A stretch of 64,000 nt of DNA from Hymenopus coronatus (lineage: Eukaryota > Arthropoda > Insecta > Mantodea > Hymenopodidae), in NCBI GenBank assembly GCA_030762935.1, contig CM060896.1, forward strand, positions 17,289,527 to 17,353,526, read 5' to 3'. Below are positions 35,450 through 47,281 of this stretch, one piece after another. The stretch's first letter is position 1; each line of letters opens with the position of its first letter. The position numbers and the translations under genes were made by a program. The notes beneath the pieces were generated by a model. That model made no database searches and was not told the origin of the DNA. It worked only from the letters and a program-made list of their open reading frames with translations.

Positions 35450-36430
35450 CATTCTTGTAAATTTTTCACTTGATTTATTATGTCTGCCACCATTGGCATA
35501 TTTATACATTTCATCATTGTTTCTTTTCCCAAATCAAAGTGCTTCATCAATTGGTTGGTCACCCCCAACCTTAGTCTTCTGCAAAATATTTCTCTCACAT
35601 CTATCCTTGCATCTCTTCCTATCTTCTCTTCTATCCCTGATATTATAAAGTTGTACTTATTGCCTGTATCCTCTATTCTTTCCACCCTTCTTTTGGTATT
35701 TGGTATTGGTGGTTTCGTAGTATCTTTTGTGGTCATACTTCTTATTCCCTTCTTCACTGAATTCCAGGAACTAATTTGACTCTAGCCAAGCCTTGCAGTC
35801 TGTTGATAATATTTTGATTGAACATGTAACTGTATAGTTCATAATTTTATTAATTTGATGTACTTTGCAATTTGTTCTGTAATGAAATTGTTTTTATTTT
35901 TATCAATTGTGGTTACCTCTTAAGTTATTGTATAAGGTTTGAGTACCATTACTTCTGTTTTTATGACCATTCATGTTCATGTTCTTAATATATTATCTGA
36001 CATGTAACTGGAAAATTTTAAAGTATTTCAATTTTGACTCAAAAATCAGTTGTGAAAACATTTTTTTTATGATAGATTTCCACTATATAAAACTACTCCT
36101 AAGTATTTATATGTGTATTTCTAGTTGGCAGTGCACTACATAAGGTTGGTCTTATTTCTTTGCCCGGTTTATCGATATGTGATAAACTATACTTTTAGAT
36201 GCTTTAGGGTTATCTACTTTTAATACTTTTTATCTTTGTCACCAAGAGCATATTTAACAACTGCTATACATTTGTTTATAGGATAATTTTTAATTGGTGA
36301 GTGCATTCTGGGCGTTTTAGCAGCTTTTCCATCCTTGGTTGTAATCTTCTTTATGCAATATTACTTTATTTCCTTTATCAGCTTTTGGTCTTGAATTTAA
36401 GTTTTCCACAATTTCTCCTAAAAGTTTGCT
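35449..36430 (-). pseudogene. Possible retroelement relics in intron 1
   Basis: Minus strand 35449-35757 is an open frame with RRVERIEDTGNKYNFIISGI and a VREIFCRRLRLGV segment, resembling the coiled-coil/RRM region of LINE ORF1 proteins. Further upstream on the same strand, near 36340-36395, is ADKGNKVILHKEDY, which resembles the N-terminal motif of Penelope-like reverse transcriptases. The two may come from different elements. Both calls rest on short motifs. Confidence 0.3.
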
Positions 36431-37600
36431 ATTATGATTTTATCTTTTCTAGTTTGAGTTGAGTACAAAATTTATAGAAATATTTATATATATATAAAAC
36501 TACATCTAAAGCTTTTATAAAATCATTCTTGGGGTTAAAAAAAATTGCGATATAATGTGGTTAGATGAAGAAGGGCCTATTCACAGTCCAGCTATGGACA
36601 TAATATGAAATTGGCACAGTTTTCTAGATTTGTTAATTGTATCTCAAAAACTTGTGATTATACCTAAAGTATCAAATTAATAACATGACCAATAATATCT
36701 AACAAAGAAATTAATCCATTTTTTACAAATAAATCGGACATAAACAGTGATAAACCACAACAGTTCAACACCTGGTAATGGCATGGTCAAATGAAAGAGT
36801 ACAATGAATGTGCAGTTAGTTACCTGCATCTATGAGTGCTTCCATAAATAATTTATGTGCAAAGTGTTACATTTATGCTGTGTGTGCTTGCTTTTCATTT
36901 TGAATTTGGCTTAACTCTGTGTATGAAAATTAATCTTCATGTATTTTTCATTGATAAAGAAAGTCATGTGAACGTATCACATCATATTTCTTTAATATTG
37001 AGCTAACTGAATCATCGATTCTGATTTATCTGTACTAGTACTTTTGCCAGTTCTCTGACCTACAAACAAATTTATTTATTCAGATCTAGGTAAATATTAT
37101 TTCTCAGTTTTATTTTGCATGATGTAATATCAAATATTTGTTTGTGTGTAACACTTAATACCATATACCCAGGGCCATATTTACAGTAGGGCAAACTGGG
37201 CAATTGCCCAGGGTGGCAAAATTACTGGAAAGCTGCACAAAAAAAAAAAAGCATAGACATGAATCGTCAAGTTCATTTAAATTTGCTGCTTACAGAGGAA
37301 TATTGATTGTCGCATGTTGGCTATGCTGATTAGTTTGCAGGCTATGCACACGTAGAGGAGACAAAGGGAAACGCTCCAATAGTGAGAATCTATTAACACA
37401 TGCAAAAAATTGTAAGATCAAGAAGTGTGTGTGTGTTGTTATTCATTAATGTTAATTTTCTATATATTGTTTTCTGAGGTAATGAACAGTAATTATTATT
37501 ATTGTTGTTGTTAATTATATTGAGTTATTTTATATTTAATGAGCCGGCATTCAGGCATAATGAAGTATAAGGCTATGTTTGAATCTTTAAGTTTTTCAAC
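36431..37600. other. Intron 1, non-coding
   Basis: Mostly AT-rich. 36955-36992 resembles the FB tail ('aaagaaagtcatgtgaacg', 'cacatcatatt'). A short segment with a poly-A run lies at about 37160-37252. Confidence 0.35.
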
Positions 37601-37656
37601 TGTTTATCATATTTTTTTTCATTTCTCAGTTTCAGTGTTGATTGTCACTGATTAAA

Positions 37657-40083
37657 ATGACAGGAAGAAAGAGACTTAGTGGGGCTCAGTATCATTCATT
37701 GATGAAAGATAAAAGAAAAAGAGAAGAAGATGCATTGAGAAAAGTTCCACACCTTGATGTGTTTATAAAATCGACCCTAAAGAGTTCATGTCAAGAAGAA
37801 ACGCCCTCACCAAGTGAAGCTGTTGAAGACTATGGGGAAATAAGTACCCCAAACAAGCTTCAAATGAAATATTTTTCTATTCCAATAAAATGTTATTAAC
37901 TATTATATTATTCCCTTTTTTAAAGATGAAAAAAAACTTTTATCAAACAAAAGTTAAGGTGGAACTTCCATCATTGGTGACGAACCTTTTATAATTAGTG
38001 CTGATCCTTTTCTTTGGGAAAAAACTAATAAAACATGGGACTATATTGCAATGATTGGGGTAAAACAAAATAAGGAAGGTGACTTTTCTAAGTGAAAACA
38101 TCAGTTTACAGATGGTGCCACAAGACATTGTACTAGTGCATTTTTTCAGAGAAAGCTGGCGAATAATGAAATTATTAACAGAGATTATTTAGTACATTCT
38201 GAAAGTCAGGGAACATTATTTTGTGCCCATGTACTCTTTTGGAGGAACATCAGACTTGGCAAGACCTCGTGGTTTCTCAAACTGGAAACATCTAGAGCTA
38301 ATTGCAACTCATGAAAACAGTTCTAGGCACCAAGACTGTGTTCTTAGTTTAAAAAATAGAAGTTCCATTTTGACAAGAATAGATGGAAAGTTATTCTCAC
38401 AACTTGAAAATGAAGATCAGTACTGGCTTAATGTCTTACAAAGGATTGTTACTGTTGTGAAGAAACTTTCCGAGGACTGCCTTTCCGTGGCAATGATGAA
38501 ACTCTTGGAAGTGTTCATAATGGTAACTTTTTAAAGTGCATGGAACTTATTGCCGAGTTTGATCCATTTCTTGCTAGCCAGGATTCTGGAAGTGGAAAAA
38601 CTTCATATCTGTCTTTTGCTATATATGAGCAAATAATCAAAATCATGGGGAAGAGAGTTGTCGAAGAAATAATGGCACAAGTTATTGCAGCAAAATACTA
38701 CTCTATAATTGTTGACTCCAGCCCTGATATTGCACATAATGACCAATTAAGTTTTGTCTTGCATTATGTCAACAAAGAGGGGCTAGCTGAAGAACGGTTT
38801 GCTGAATTTGTGCCAAATCCAGGACATGGTGGCCAGGATCTGTCAAATGCAGTGATAAACTGTCTTGAGAGACATGGATTGGACATAGGTAACTGCAGAG
38901 GACAGAGTTATGACAATGCACCAAATATGTCAGGTATTTATTCTGGCTTGCAAGCTAGAATCAGAGCTCACTCTCCTTATGCTTACTGTATTCCTTGTTT
39001 AGCGCACAATCTGAATTTGGTGGGATCAAGTAACCAAGCAAATTATTTTTTTGACATTTTGCAAAAAATATTTAATTTTTTCAGTGCTTCAGTCATCGAT
39101 GGAATCACTTAAGCACATTTTTCAGTAAAGAGAACTTGAGTGTCAAGTCCTTCTGCATAACCCAATGGTCTGCTAGAGAAGAAGCTTGCAGAAGCTTGAA
39201 CAAAGATGGCGAGGCAATCATTAGAGCACTGTTGCCAATAATAGGGAATGAAATCTGGAGCTAAAGGCATAATGAAGAAGTTGTGTAGTCTTGAGACATC
39301 TTTTATGACTGTAGTTTGGAATTCGATTCTTGAAAGGTTCAAGTTGTAGACATGGATGTAGCCACTGTTTGTAATTTGTATAGTTCTTTGGTTGGTTTCT
39401 TGGAAGAAATGAAAATGGGATATAAAGTTTTCAAGAATCTAGGACAGAAGAACTTTGAATCTCTTTGTAACATTACTACAATTGATCGGGATAAGAAACA
39501 CATTAAGATGAATCTGATTCAGACTCTGAAAGAAATGATTCAGATGACTTACAGATGTCTTTCCTTTTGATTCTGGATAAATGGATTGAAGACCTGAACA
39601 ACAGAGTTTCTTCTTACAAGGAATTCAGTGAACCATTTATGTTTTTGACAAATCTGAAGATGCTTAGTCCACTTGAAATTCAGGAAGCACCATCCAGACT
39701 TCAGAAAGTCTACAGTTCGAATTTTGAAGATTCAGCATTTGAACTTGAATGCTTACACTTCAAAAGCTACATAGAAAAAATGAAAATGCATCACCTCTCT
39801 TACACAGCTGTGCAAGATGTTAAAAGGTAACTGTCTAGAGAGTGTTTACCCAAACTTAAACATAGCTCTACAAATATACTTGAGCACTTCCTGCTCAACT
39901 GAGAGATCATTTTCTGCTCTAAGATGCATAAATAATTATTTAAGAACATCACAAAAGAAAGATCGTCTTAGTTATCTTGATGTTCTTGCAATTGAATCTG
40001 AATTAACAGTGAAGATGGTGAAGTGTTTGCAAATGACAGGGCCAGGAGGAAGCCTCTTGTTATTCAAACAGTATATGTTTTGA
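37657..40083 (+). pseudogene. hAT transposase relic (ZMYM1-like), inside intron 1
   Basis: A lysine/arginine-rich start at ATG 37657 (MTGRKRLSGAQYHSLMKDK) is followed by a TTF-type zinc-finger region (PMYSFGGTSDLARPRGFSNW at ~38226). The DDE core follows: KTSYLSFAIYEQ, ...AKYYSIIVDSSPDIAHNDQLSF (first catalytic Asp), GLDIGNCRGQSYDNAPNMSG (second) and PYAYCIPCLAHNLNL. The C-terminal dimerisation domain reads STSCSTERSFSALRCINNYL (39885-39950). Stops and frame changes occur near 37898, 38530, 39110 and 39570. It is in the same direction as the host zinc-finger gene but cannot be part of it. Confidence 0.85.
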
Positions 40084-40308
40084 CATCTAATATGGGGAGA
40101 TGCCTCTTTAGTGTAAGTTCTTTCTATTAAGATATTTCTACTTAAATTTTAATAAACTCACTTATGGTGTTTACAACTCATACTTCAGTATCCAAACTAT
40201 GAAACCATTCTCTATGTTGTGAATATTTAAGTAATATATGTATGCAAGTTGGGGAAGGGCAGCAAATGCATCAGAGGTCCTAAATTTGGGCCTGCATATA
40301 CCTATTTA

Positions 40309-40659
40309 GGTCGTCTCCTTAGTGCGGTGGTAGCGTTGCTGCTTACCAAGCGGGAGACCTGGGTTCGATCCCCAATACCGGCATGGGGATTTTTCCCCCG
40401 CTGGGAGACCTGGCCCGGGGTGCACTCAGCCTCATAAGGTCCCTGGGGGGCCAATTGAGGAGCTACTTGATGGAGAAGTAGCGGCTCCAGGTCGTGAGGA
40501 CCGCATTAACCGGCCAGGGGGACTCGAGGTGCTGACCACGTCTCACCCTCCAAAACTGCACCCCATCCATGACGTCTGTAGTGGACCGAGATGGGGGACG
40601 TAGCGGCCGGGCGGTAGGCCAAGGTTCCCTGTGAGCTGTCGTGCCATGGAGTTATAGTT
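40309..40659 (+). repeat. tRNA-derived SINE, family E, with 13-bp target duplication
   Basis: The head has 'gcggtggtagcgttgctgc' (A box region) and 'gggttcgatcccc' (B box). A GC-rich body follows, and a 'gttatagtt' end. The 13-bp repeat 'atatacctattta' lies at 40296-40308 and 40660-40672. The perfect duplication indicates a fairly recent insertion, here inside intron 1 of the zinc-finger gene. Confidence 0.9.
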
Positions 40660-40773
40660 ATATACCTATTTAAAAATAAATCAAACCTGCCACTTTAAAG
40701 ATAGCCCTGCAATGCAGGCATTTAACTAATGCTGTGTAGATGATTATAACTGTAAATTTGCATTATTTTTACA

Positions 40774-40805
40774 GGATGGGGACTTAACTCCAGTAAAATC
40801 ACCAA
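40774..40805 (+). CDS. C2H2 zinc-finger gene, 32-nt microexon
   Basis: This short exon lies between a 'tttttacag' acceptor and a 'gtaaga' donor. Read in phase 0 from the previous exon it gives DGDLTPVKSP plus two bases, and the first base of the next exon completes an arginine codon. So 32 nt (10 codons plus 2) fits both neighbours: the upstream exon ends in phase 0 and the downstream one needs a two-base carry-over. No single-base alternative keeps the finger array in frame as simply. It adds a short Pro/Ser/Lys linker between the acidic region and the fingers. It may be alternatively skipped, since skipping would shift the frame. Confidence 0.72.
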
Positions 40806-41229
40806 GGTAAGACTTGACTCTTGGTTAATACTTTAATCAAAAGCCTTCTGGCTCTTGTGTTACATTTTCCTTTACTAGTTCTTCTTTATCTGTACTAATA
40901 TTATAAAGATCAGAAACTTATATGTTTTTTATATGTATAGGTGTGTATGTATATAGAGTAATATGTATCTAAATCCACTCTGCCAATTTTGATACTGTTT
41001 TGACCATTGAAAAGCTCTGTGCTGGCTATAAATCAAATTATAACTTAAATTCATAAACTACTAAAATATTAAAAAGCAGATAAAAAGCCTTTACTGAGAT
41101 GTCATGGAGGGGAAACATGTTAGAAACAAAAGTCAGTTGCTGTCAAACTGCAAAGAGTGCATATAAAAACAAAAGTGTGTTACATTTTATTTCAAGTAAT
41201 ATACATAGATGGCCATTATATATCACTTA

Positions 41230-41440
41230 GTCAAAATCAGTTTGGGCAACTCAATTGATTAGGCACTGTTTGTCTTATTCTAAGGACCCATGTTGAAACT
41301 TGGCTCAGGCCAATGGTTTTCAAGCGTGCTCAAAAGCTGCATCCCCATTTTACTGCATGTAAACTGTTGTAGGATGCAAATCAGACACACGAGTGGCATT
41401 GATAGATCCTGGCAATTGGCAGCATTGTTAAACAGTTTTT
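41230..41440 (+). repeat. tRNA-derived SINE, family C, copy 1
   Basis: It shares 'tgattaggcactg', 'ccaatgg', 'ctgcatgtaaa' and 'gatcctggcaattg' with the copies at 43850-43977 (minus strand) and 50806-50990. The B-box region is degraded. Confidence 0.7.
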
Positions 41441-42884
41441 TTATATACGGAGATCAACATTTGTATGTTATATTTATATTTTTGCAACTGTTTCATAGTT
41501 CCCTGTGTCTAAAGACATACATTAATACAATGTTCCTTAATTTTCCGGAATGCAGATTGCAAAGACTCTAAATGGCCCAGATGTATAATTTAAAATCGAA
41601 AATATATAGCCAAAACTTAGCAATTAAACACAACAAAACAAAAGTGAAAGCAATTTGGATTCTAAAGGCACAGATGTAATATCAATACCAAAATATTTTA
41701 ATAACCCTTATATATGAAAGTTTTGATTTCCTTTGTATATTGTAATTTATTTCATAATAAATTATGCTGTATAAATATATGTCGAGAAGTTATATCTTAG
41801 CTAACATTAGAAGTCACTCAGTATATGTTCATAATTAACAAATCTGCAGATAAATTTTCTCAGTGGTCCCAGACTGTGTGCTTTTTCCAAAGCAGTAAAC
41901 TTGGTACAACCTAAGGAACAATTACTCAAACATTCGGTTTAATGATTGATCCACTGACAAAGGGTACTTATAAGTAATGCAGCATTTCAAGAACTTGGAT
42001 ACCTGCTGATGCAGGGAGGTTTTAAAGAACTCAGATGTCCCATCGATGTGTTACATCCTGTTGCATGAATGTCAAGGGAGTTCATCCATTTATAGGAATA
42101 ACTGGAGCTGCATAAAATTAAATGGTAAGTGTAGAGTTCACCTTAAAAGTCTTCTATATCATTGTTCAATAATTTCGTAAATGAGGGAAGATAAATGAAA
42201 GTAATTAAATCACCATTAGAATTAAAAAGCTACATGTACAGCATTGGGAAAGCCACCAAGTTTCTAATAAACTGCTAGAGAACAGATGTGTTATGTTCTT
42301 GAACTGATACAAATGAAAATATAATAGTTACTCCAGAAAATAACACATTGAAATCAGCTCTGTCCACAAATACTTTGAATGGTTACATACCTAAAGTGAG
42401 GATACATATTTTTTACCTTAAGTTTTGAAACAATGAGAAGGTATAACAATATATATTTTTTCTCCTTATTTCAGAGTATATATTTCCTGATTAAATATGA
42501 ATATTTTAATTGAGAAAAGAGATGTCAGCCAGTTGTACATACAGTTCTCCAGTGCTGTATTGTCATTGAATTACTGTCCCCTCAGTGCAGAGTACCAAAT
42601 AAATTATAAATAAGGATTTATCCTCAGGGATTTACTCTGGACTTCATGATTTATCCAGTGAATCTCACATATTATAGTTGTATGTTGTCTGTTTTTCTTC
42701 TTTCTTTTGCTATTTATCTCTTAGGGATCATTTACAGGACTTACTAGCCAGTGCCTGGTTCAGATACCTATTGAGCAGATAGACTCTGGATTAGAGAATA
42801 ACTAGGAGGGTGATTAGCCCAATGCTGGTAGAGTGAGGAAGTTGATAAGAAATTATGGTAAAATGAATGAAAGGAAAGGTGATT

Positions 42885-43015
42885 ATGGCATAGGTGGTGG
42901 AATGAACCCAGAGAGAACTTGCTCAAACACTGCTTTGTCCACCATAAATCCCACATCAAGTCCCCCTGAGATTGAACCCAGGCATCCTTGGTGAGAGTCA
43001 GCCATGGCCTTACCA
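42885..43015 (-). repeat. tRNA-derived SINE, family B, diverged copy
   Basis: On this strand it matches the family B head and body ('gattgaaccca' B box, 'tttgtccaccataaatccca', 'gtggaatg'). It abuts the mariner relic. Confidence 0.65.
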
Positions 43016-43019
43016 ATAT

Positions 43020-43480
43020 GTTGTCTCACATAGAACAATTACAGTTTTGTTTGATTGCTGAAGTTTTTGTGATAGATTAGTTTCAACTCGATCATAAGCT
43101 TGCAGAAGCAGGCAGCATTTATGTTCTTCTTTCTTGAAGGAAGTCAACATTCAAAACCTTTAAGCTTGGAGTCCCAAAAAGTAGTTTTGAGCTGAAAATC
43201 TTTGATTTGATTGGTGCAGCTTTATGTTTGTTTTCTACTACTTGCTTGTTCAGAATCAGGTGTGTAGTGGTGAACCCAAGTGTCTTCTCCTTTCTCTTGG
43301 TAGCATTGACAGACTTCCAGGTCCTAAGTAAGCAGACAAGAAACCCATCTGACAGATTCAAGTTCATCACCAGTAACTGATGCAATCTTGGAAATTATAT
43401 GGCCATCTATCTCAATAAGATCATAAATAGGGTGGAAGTGACCTGCAGTTATCACTGTGAGGACTCAATTTTCCACAGCT
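43020..43480 (-). pseudogene. Mariner transposase relic
   Basis: Minus strand in mixed frames reads '...DTWVHHYTPDSEQAS' and 'TTFWDSKLKGF...LPSRKKEH'. The first corresponds to the mariner catalytic D in (D/E)TWVHHYxP and the second to the FWD segment. Stops interrupt both. It lies in intron 2 of the zinc-finger gene. Confidence 0.7.
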
Positions 43481-43849
43481 TCACAAACCAGAGACAATTT
43501 TATAATACTCATACACTTAGGTGTTTAAAAGGTTTTATTTTCCAAACTTTGTCCGGCATTTTCTCAAAATTTTGGATGGCTTTACATCTTCCTTGGAAGC
43601 AAATATTATATAATAATACATTGCTTAATAGACATGTTTCCTTTCTGCTAATGACTAGAAAGGAAGACTCTTACTCTGTAAGGACAAGATAAATATTTAA
43701 TTTAATTGATTGCTAATCATTTGGAAAATTGTTTTATTTTTAATTTTAGAAAATAGTTGTTAGACGCACATTACAGATTTATAGATTATGTTGTCGGTTG
43801 CCAGGATTATATTATGTGTCAAAATTTCATCTTAAAGAGTTCTTTTACA

Positions 43850-43977
43850 TGCCAGTAAATATACATTGATGTGGGGCTGTCACTTTTGAGTACACTTAAA
43901 ATCCATTGCTCTGAGTCAGGTTTGAGCCTGCAACCTTGGAATAACAAAACCAGTGCCTAAGCAACTGTGCCAGACAG
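43850..43977 (-). repeat. tRNA-derived SINE, family C, copy 2
   Basis: On the minus strand it has 'cttaggcactggttttgtt', the B-box region 'ggctcaaacc', 'acagccccac' and 'tggcatgtaaaagaact'. Confidence 0.7.
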
Positions 43978-44154
43978 ATTTTGGATGTGTGGAATGAATG
44001 AATTTCATATAATTTTGTATTATGAGTAAATCATGAGATATAGATAAAACCTTAAACAATATTTATTCTTAGAAATTTGAATATCTGTTTCTATTTTAAA
44101 GCGCTAAGAGTTGTTTATATAGTTTGCTTCAAATTATGTCTTGGAAGCAAGTTT

Positions 44155-44325
44155 TTAATTTATGAACATCTTTTAACTGCCGTTGCTTTCAGTGTCCCAC
44201 TCTGTATGGGACATGAAACACCCCTTAATTTGCTCAGAGGCCTCTTTATTAGGCTTATATGTTGTAAATCTACACCATGGGGTCACTGGTTTTCTTTCCC
44301 GCTGAAGGAAGTCATTCTAGGAGTT
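44155..44325 (-). repeat. tRNA-derived SINE, family A, copy 3
   Basis: It aligns with 1905-2110 by 'tttaactgc', 'agtgtccca', 'aatttgctcagaggcctct' and 'gtaaatctac'. The head is lost. Confidence 0.68.
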
Positions 44326-44344
44326 TTACAACCAAAAATATAGG

Positions 44345-44470
44345 TTTTCCTAATGCTTCAGCCTACTGTATTTCTTTTGTACCTACAACAAAATGTATAT
44401 TGAAACCATTTCTGCAAATCTCTATCTTGACTGATCTGAAGTAGGTGGAAAAATGAGTTTCTGCAAGAAG
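44345..44470 (+). repeat. Fold-back repeat (FB), tail fragment
   Basis: It retains 'tgcttcagcctactgtattt', 'ttgtacctacaa', 'accatttctgcaaa', 'tctatcttga' and 'gaagtaggtgg', in FB tail order. Confidence 0.55.
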
Positions 44471-44826
44471 TGTAGATGTAGAAGTATTAACTGGTTTTTA
44501 ACTATTGAATACATTAACGTGATGGTCTACTATTCATATTTGAGAATCTGAGAAATATTCCATCCATTGTATTGACTGCTGACCGAGTGCTGAGTTGTTG
44601 GACATCAGACTGGTTTTCACATTTACATATTTTCTTTCAAAGAAATTACTTATTAATAATATTGCAGATTAACAAAGTTAATTTTACTGTAATGAACAAT
44701 GATGTTGCTTTACATGAAGTTTTTTTAAATACAGCTGATTACTTAGCAGAGATGCTCTTTTCAGATTTAACTGTCCCTTTCCTTCTTTATTTATTGTACT
44801 TAATGCTAAGTTCTACAACATTTCAG

Positions 44827-46162
44827 ATTATGCATGGAAGCAGTTTCTGATAATGGCAGTGGTGATTCACCATTACCCTCTGCTGAAACATCAGGGGAAA
44901 ACACAAGCTTGACTTATGGAAAGAATTGTCAGGTATTTGAAAGTAAAGAAAGTGTTGTTGCTCAAATAGCAGCTGCAGAGAAACATATTGACTCAGAACA
45001 ATCTGGTAAATGTAATGATGTGATGGAAATTTGCAGAAATTTGATTTTTAAGGGTAAAAAGTCTCACATTTGCCAAATTTGTAAGAAGATATTTACTCAG
45101 TCATCTGCTTTGAAATTACATAATTTGATACATGAGGGTAAAAAGCCTCACAAGTGTAAAATTTGTGAAAAGAGGTTTACCCGGTTGTCAGATATGAAAT
45201 CACATAATTTCATGCATGAGGGTGAAAAGCCTCATAAGTGTGACATTTGTGAGAAGAGGTTTCTTCGCTTGTCATATCTGAAAATTCATAATTTGATACA
45301 TGAGGGTAAAAAGCCTCATAAATGTGACATTTGTGACAGAAGGTTTACTCAGTTATCAGCTTTGAAATCCCATATATTAATACATGAGGGTAAAAAGCCT
45401 CATAAGTGCAAAACCTGTGACAAAAGATTCACTCGATTGTCAGATTTGAAGTCGCATAATTTGATACACGAGGGAAAAAAGCCATATAGATGTGAAGTTT
45501 GTGAGAAAAGGTTTACTCGGTTGTCAGATATGAAATCACATAACTTCATGCATGAGGGTAAAAAGCCACACAAATGTGAAATTTGTGAAAAGAGTTTTAT
45601 TCGGCTGTCACATCTGAAAATTCATAATTTAATACATGAAGGTAAAAAACCTCACAAGTGTGAAATTTGTGACAAGAAGTTTACTCAGTTATCTTCCTTG
45701 AAATTGCATTATATGATACATGAGGGTAAAAAGCCTCACAAATGTGAAATTTGTGACAAGAGGTTTACTAAATTGCCATCTTTGAAATTGCATTATTTGA
45801 CACATGAGGGTAAAAAGCCTCACAAGTGTGAAATTTGTGAGAAGAGTTTTATTCATGTGTCATCTTTGAAATTACATAATTTTATTCATGAGAGTAAAAT
45901 TTCTCACCAGTGTGAAGTTTGTGAGAAGAGGTTTACTCGGTTATCAGCTTTGAAATCACATAATTTGATACATGAGGGTAAAAAGCCCCACAAGTGTGAA
46001 ATTTGTGACAAGAGTTTTACTCAGTTGTCTTATTTGAAGTTGCATAGTTTGATACATGAAGGTAAAAAGCCTCACAATTGTGAAAAGTGTCAGAAGGGGT
46101 TTACTCGTTTGTCAGCCTTGAAAAAACATAATTTGAAACATGAGGGACAAAAGCAAATGTAA
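44827..46162 (+). CDS. C2H2 zinc-finger protein, terminal exon with 13 fingers
   Basis: The exon follows a 'catttcag' acceptor and joins the microexon in frame (R, then L-C-M-E-A-V). About 75 residues of acidic, Ser-rich sequence lead to 13 tandem fingers of strict C-x2-C-x12-H-x3-H spacing, joined by HEGKKPHKC linkers in place of the usual TGEKPYKC. Fingers 1-13 run from HICQICKKIF to HNCEKCQKGF; all zinc ligands are intact. Most fingers carry R/Q-L-S at the DNA-contact helix start, so contact residues vary little. The protein ends HEGQKQM at TAA. It is probably a nuclear DNA-binding transcription factor of an arthropod lineage-expanded type; the orthologue is unknown. Confidence 0.92.
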
Positions 46163-46315
46163 GACTGAGATGAACTTTACTCGAATGAGTGATTCCAAAA
46201 GGCATAATATAATGTGTGATATTTAAAAATACAAAACTGTGAAACTTGTGAAGTGAGCTTTTTTCATATATCTTTAAAATTGCATATTTTGAACATGAGG
46301 GTAAATAGTGTTAAA
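46163..46315 (+). pseudogene. Degraded extra fingers after the stop codon
   Basis: Just past the stop, out of frame, are finger-like remnants: 'KTEMNFTRMSDSKRHNIM', then 'KTVKLVK' and a 'TLKLHILNMRV'-like end before 46310. They suggest the array was once longer at its C terminus. They are now 3' UTR. Confidence 0.5.
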
Positions 46316-46584
46316 GTTTGGTGGAGATGAAGGGGAACATAGAAGAATTCTGTTTATTGTATTTCTTTTTTGTCTCTGCTATATTTTGTGACTTGACAAG
46401 TGCTCCATCTCATAAGCACACCAACAATTTGTTATATGGAAGAAGAGTTTCATTATTGGTGTTTGTTTGCCTGAACAAGAGGTTATACATTGAGCCCAGT
46501 TTGTTATGGTTCTTCTCTGGAATAGAGGTAAGTGCAAACGGCATAGTTTTTATTGTATTGTACTATTAATTACCGAGGCACCAT

Positions 46585-46780
46585 TATTTATGGCCATGCT
46601 GAGATGACTGCATGTGGGATTTGTGGTAGACAAAGCAGCTCAAGGCCAGGTTTTTTCGGGTTCTCTGGTTTCCCACACCATTGTATTCCACCAGTGCTCC
46701 ATCTTCATTTCATATATCACCAGTGTTATTGTCTGTCGTGCCATCTGTATTAAAAGCACTCATTAAACACTATCAAATAG
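46585..46780 (+). repeat. tRNA-derived SINE, family B, copy 5
   Basis: The body has 'gggatttgtggtagacaaag', 'tctggtttcccacacca', 'gtgctccatcttcat' and the end 'cattaaacactatc'. The tRNA head is mostly missing. Confidence 0.78.
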
Positions 46781-47281
46781 AGTAAAGAAAACATATTTAT
46801 CTTAAAACTGCATACAATTGGTTTCACAGTGAAACCACCTTTAAATTAACACCTTACCTGCAGTTCAGTGGTTATTCTATGGAGGCAGTTCATTACACTG
46901 GAAGGTGCTGCCCTCTATCATCAAGAATCACAACTCACTGCTGCCTGATCATTGCATTTGAGTGTGAGAGGAACGAAAGTACATAGTTGTGAGGAATGGT
47001 TAAGTATTTGCCAGCATACAACACTGTATCAGTATATAAATTGTGATATCCTACATATTCTCTTCTGTAAGTTTGGTAAGCAACCAAACCTTACATACTG
47101 TATATCAGAGTAGTATAAAAGTTGGTATCTTTTCTTATGTATTTGTGATTTGAATACAAAAATAATGTGTGATTTCGCTATAAAACCACTGTGACATATG
47201 AATTAGTGAGGGCTGATGTTTGTTTTAGGTGAGATCATAGCTTCTATAGAGAAATTTTAAGCAAATGAAGTAACCACAGAA

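Larger units (their letters stand above)
40806..44826. other. Intron 2 of the zinc-finger gene
   Basis: A roughly 4.0-kb intron containing a family C SINE (41230-41440), a family B SINE (42885-43015), a mariner relic (43020-43480), a family C SINE (43850-43977), a family A SINE (44155-44325) and an FB tail fragment (44345-44470). The rest, including 41441-42884, has nothing recognisable. Confidence 0.65.

Noticed and set aside
34997..35648. Hydrophobic, possibly membrane-spanning ORFs
   Set aside because: T-rich, low-complexity sequence and an AT microsatellite explain them; no conserved motif or splice context.
40315..40385. Possible true tRNA gene
   Set aside because: The same reasoning applies: tRNA-like head of a 351-bp SINE with 13-bp target duplication.
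46318..46569. 83-codon ORF after the zinc-finger gene
   Set aside because: No domain; it runs into a SINE and is best seen as 3' UTR or intergenic sequence.
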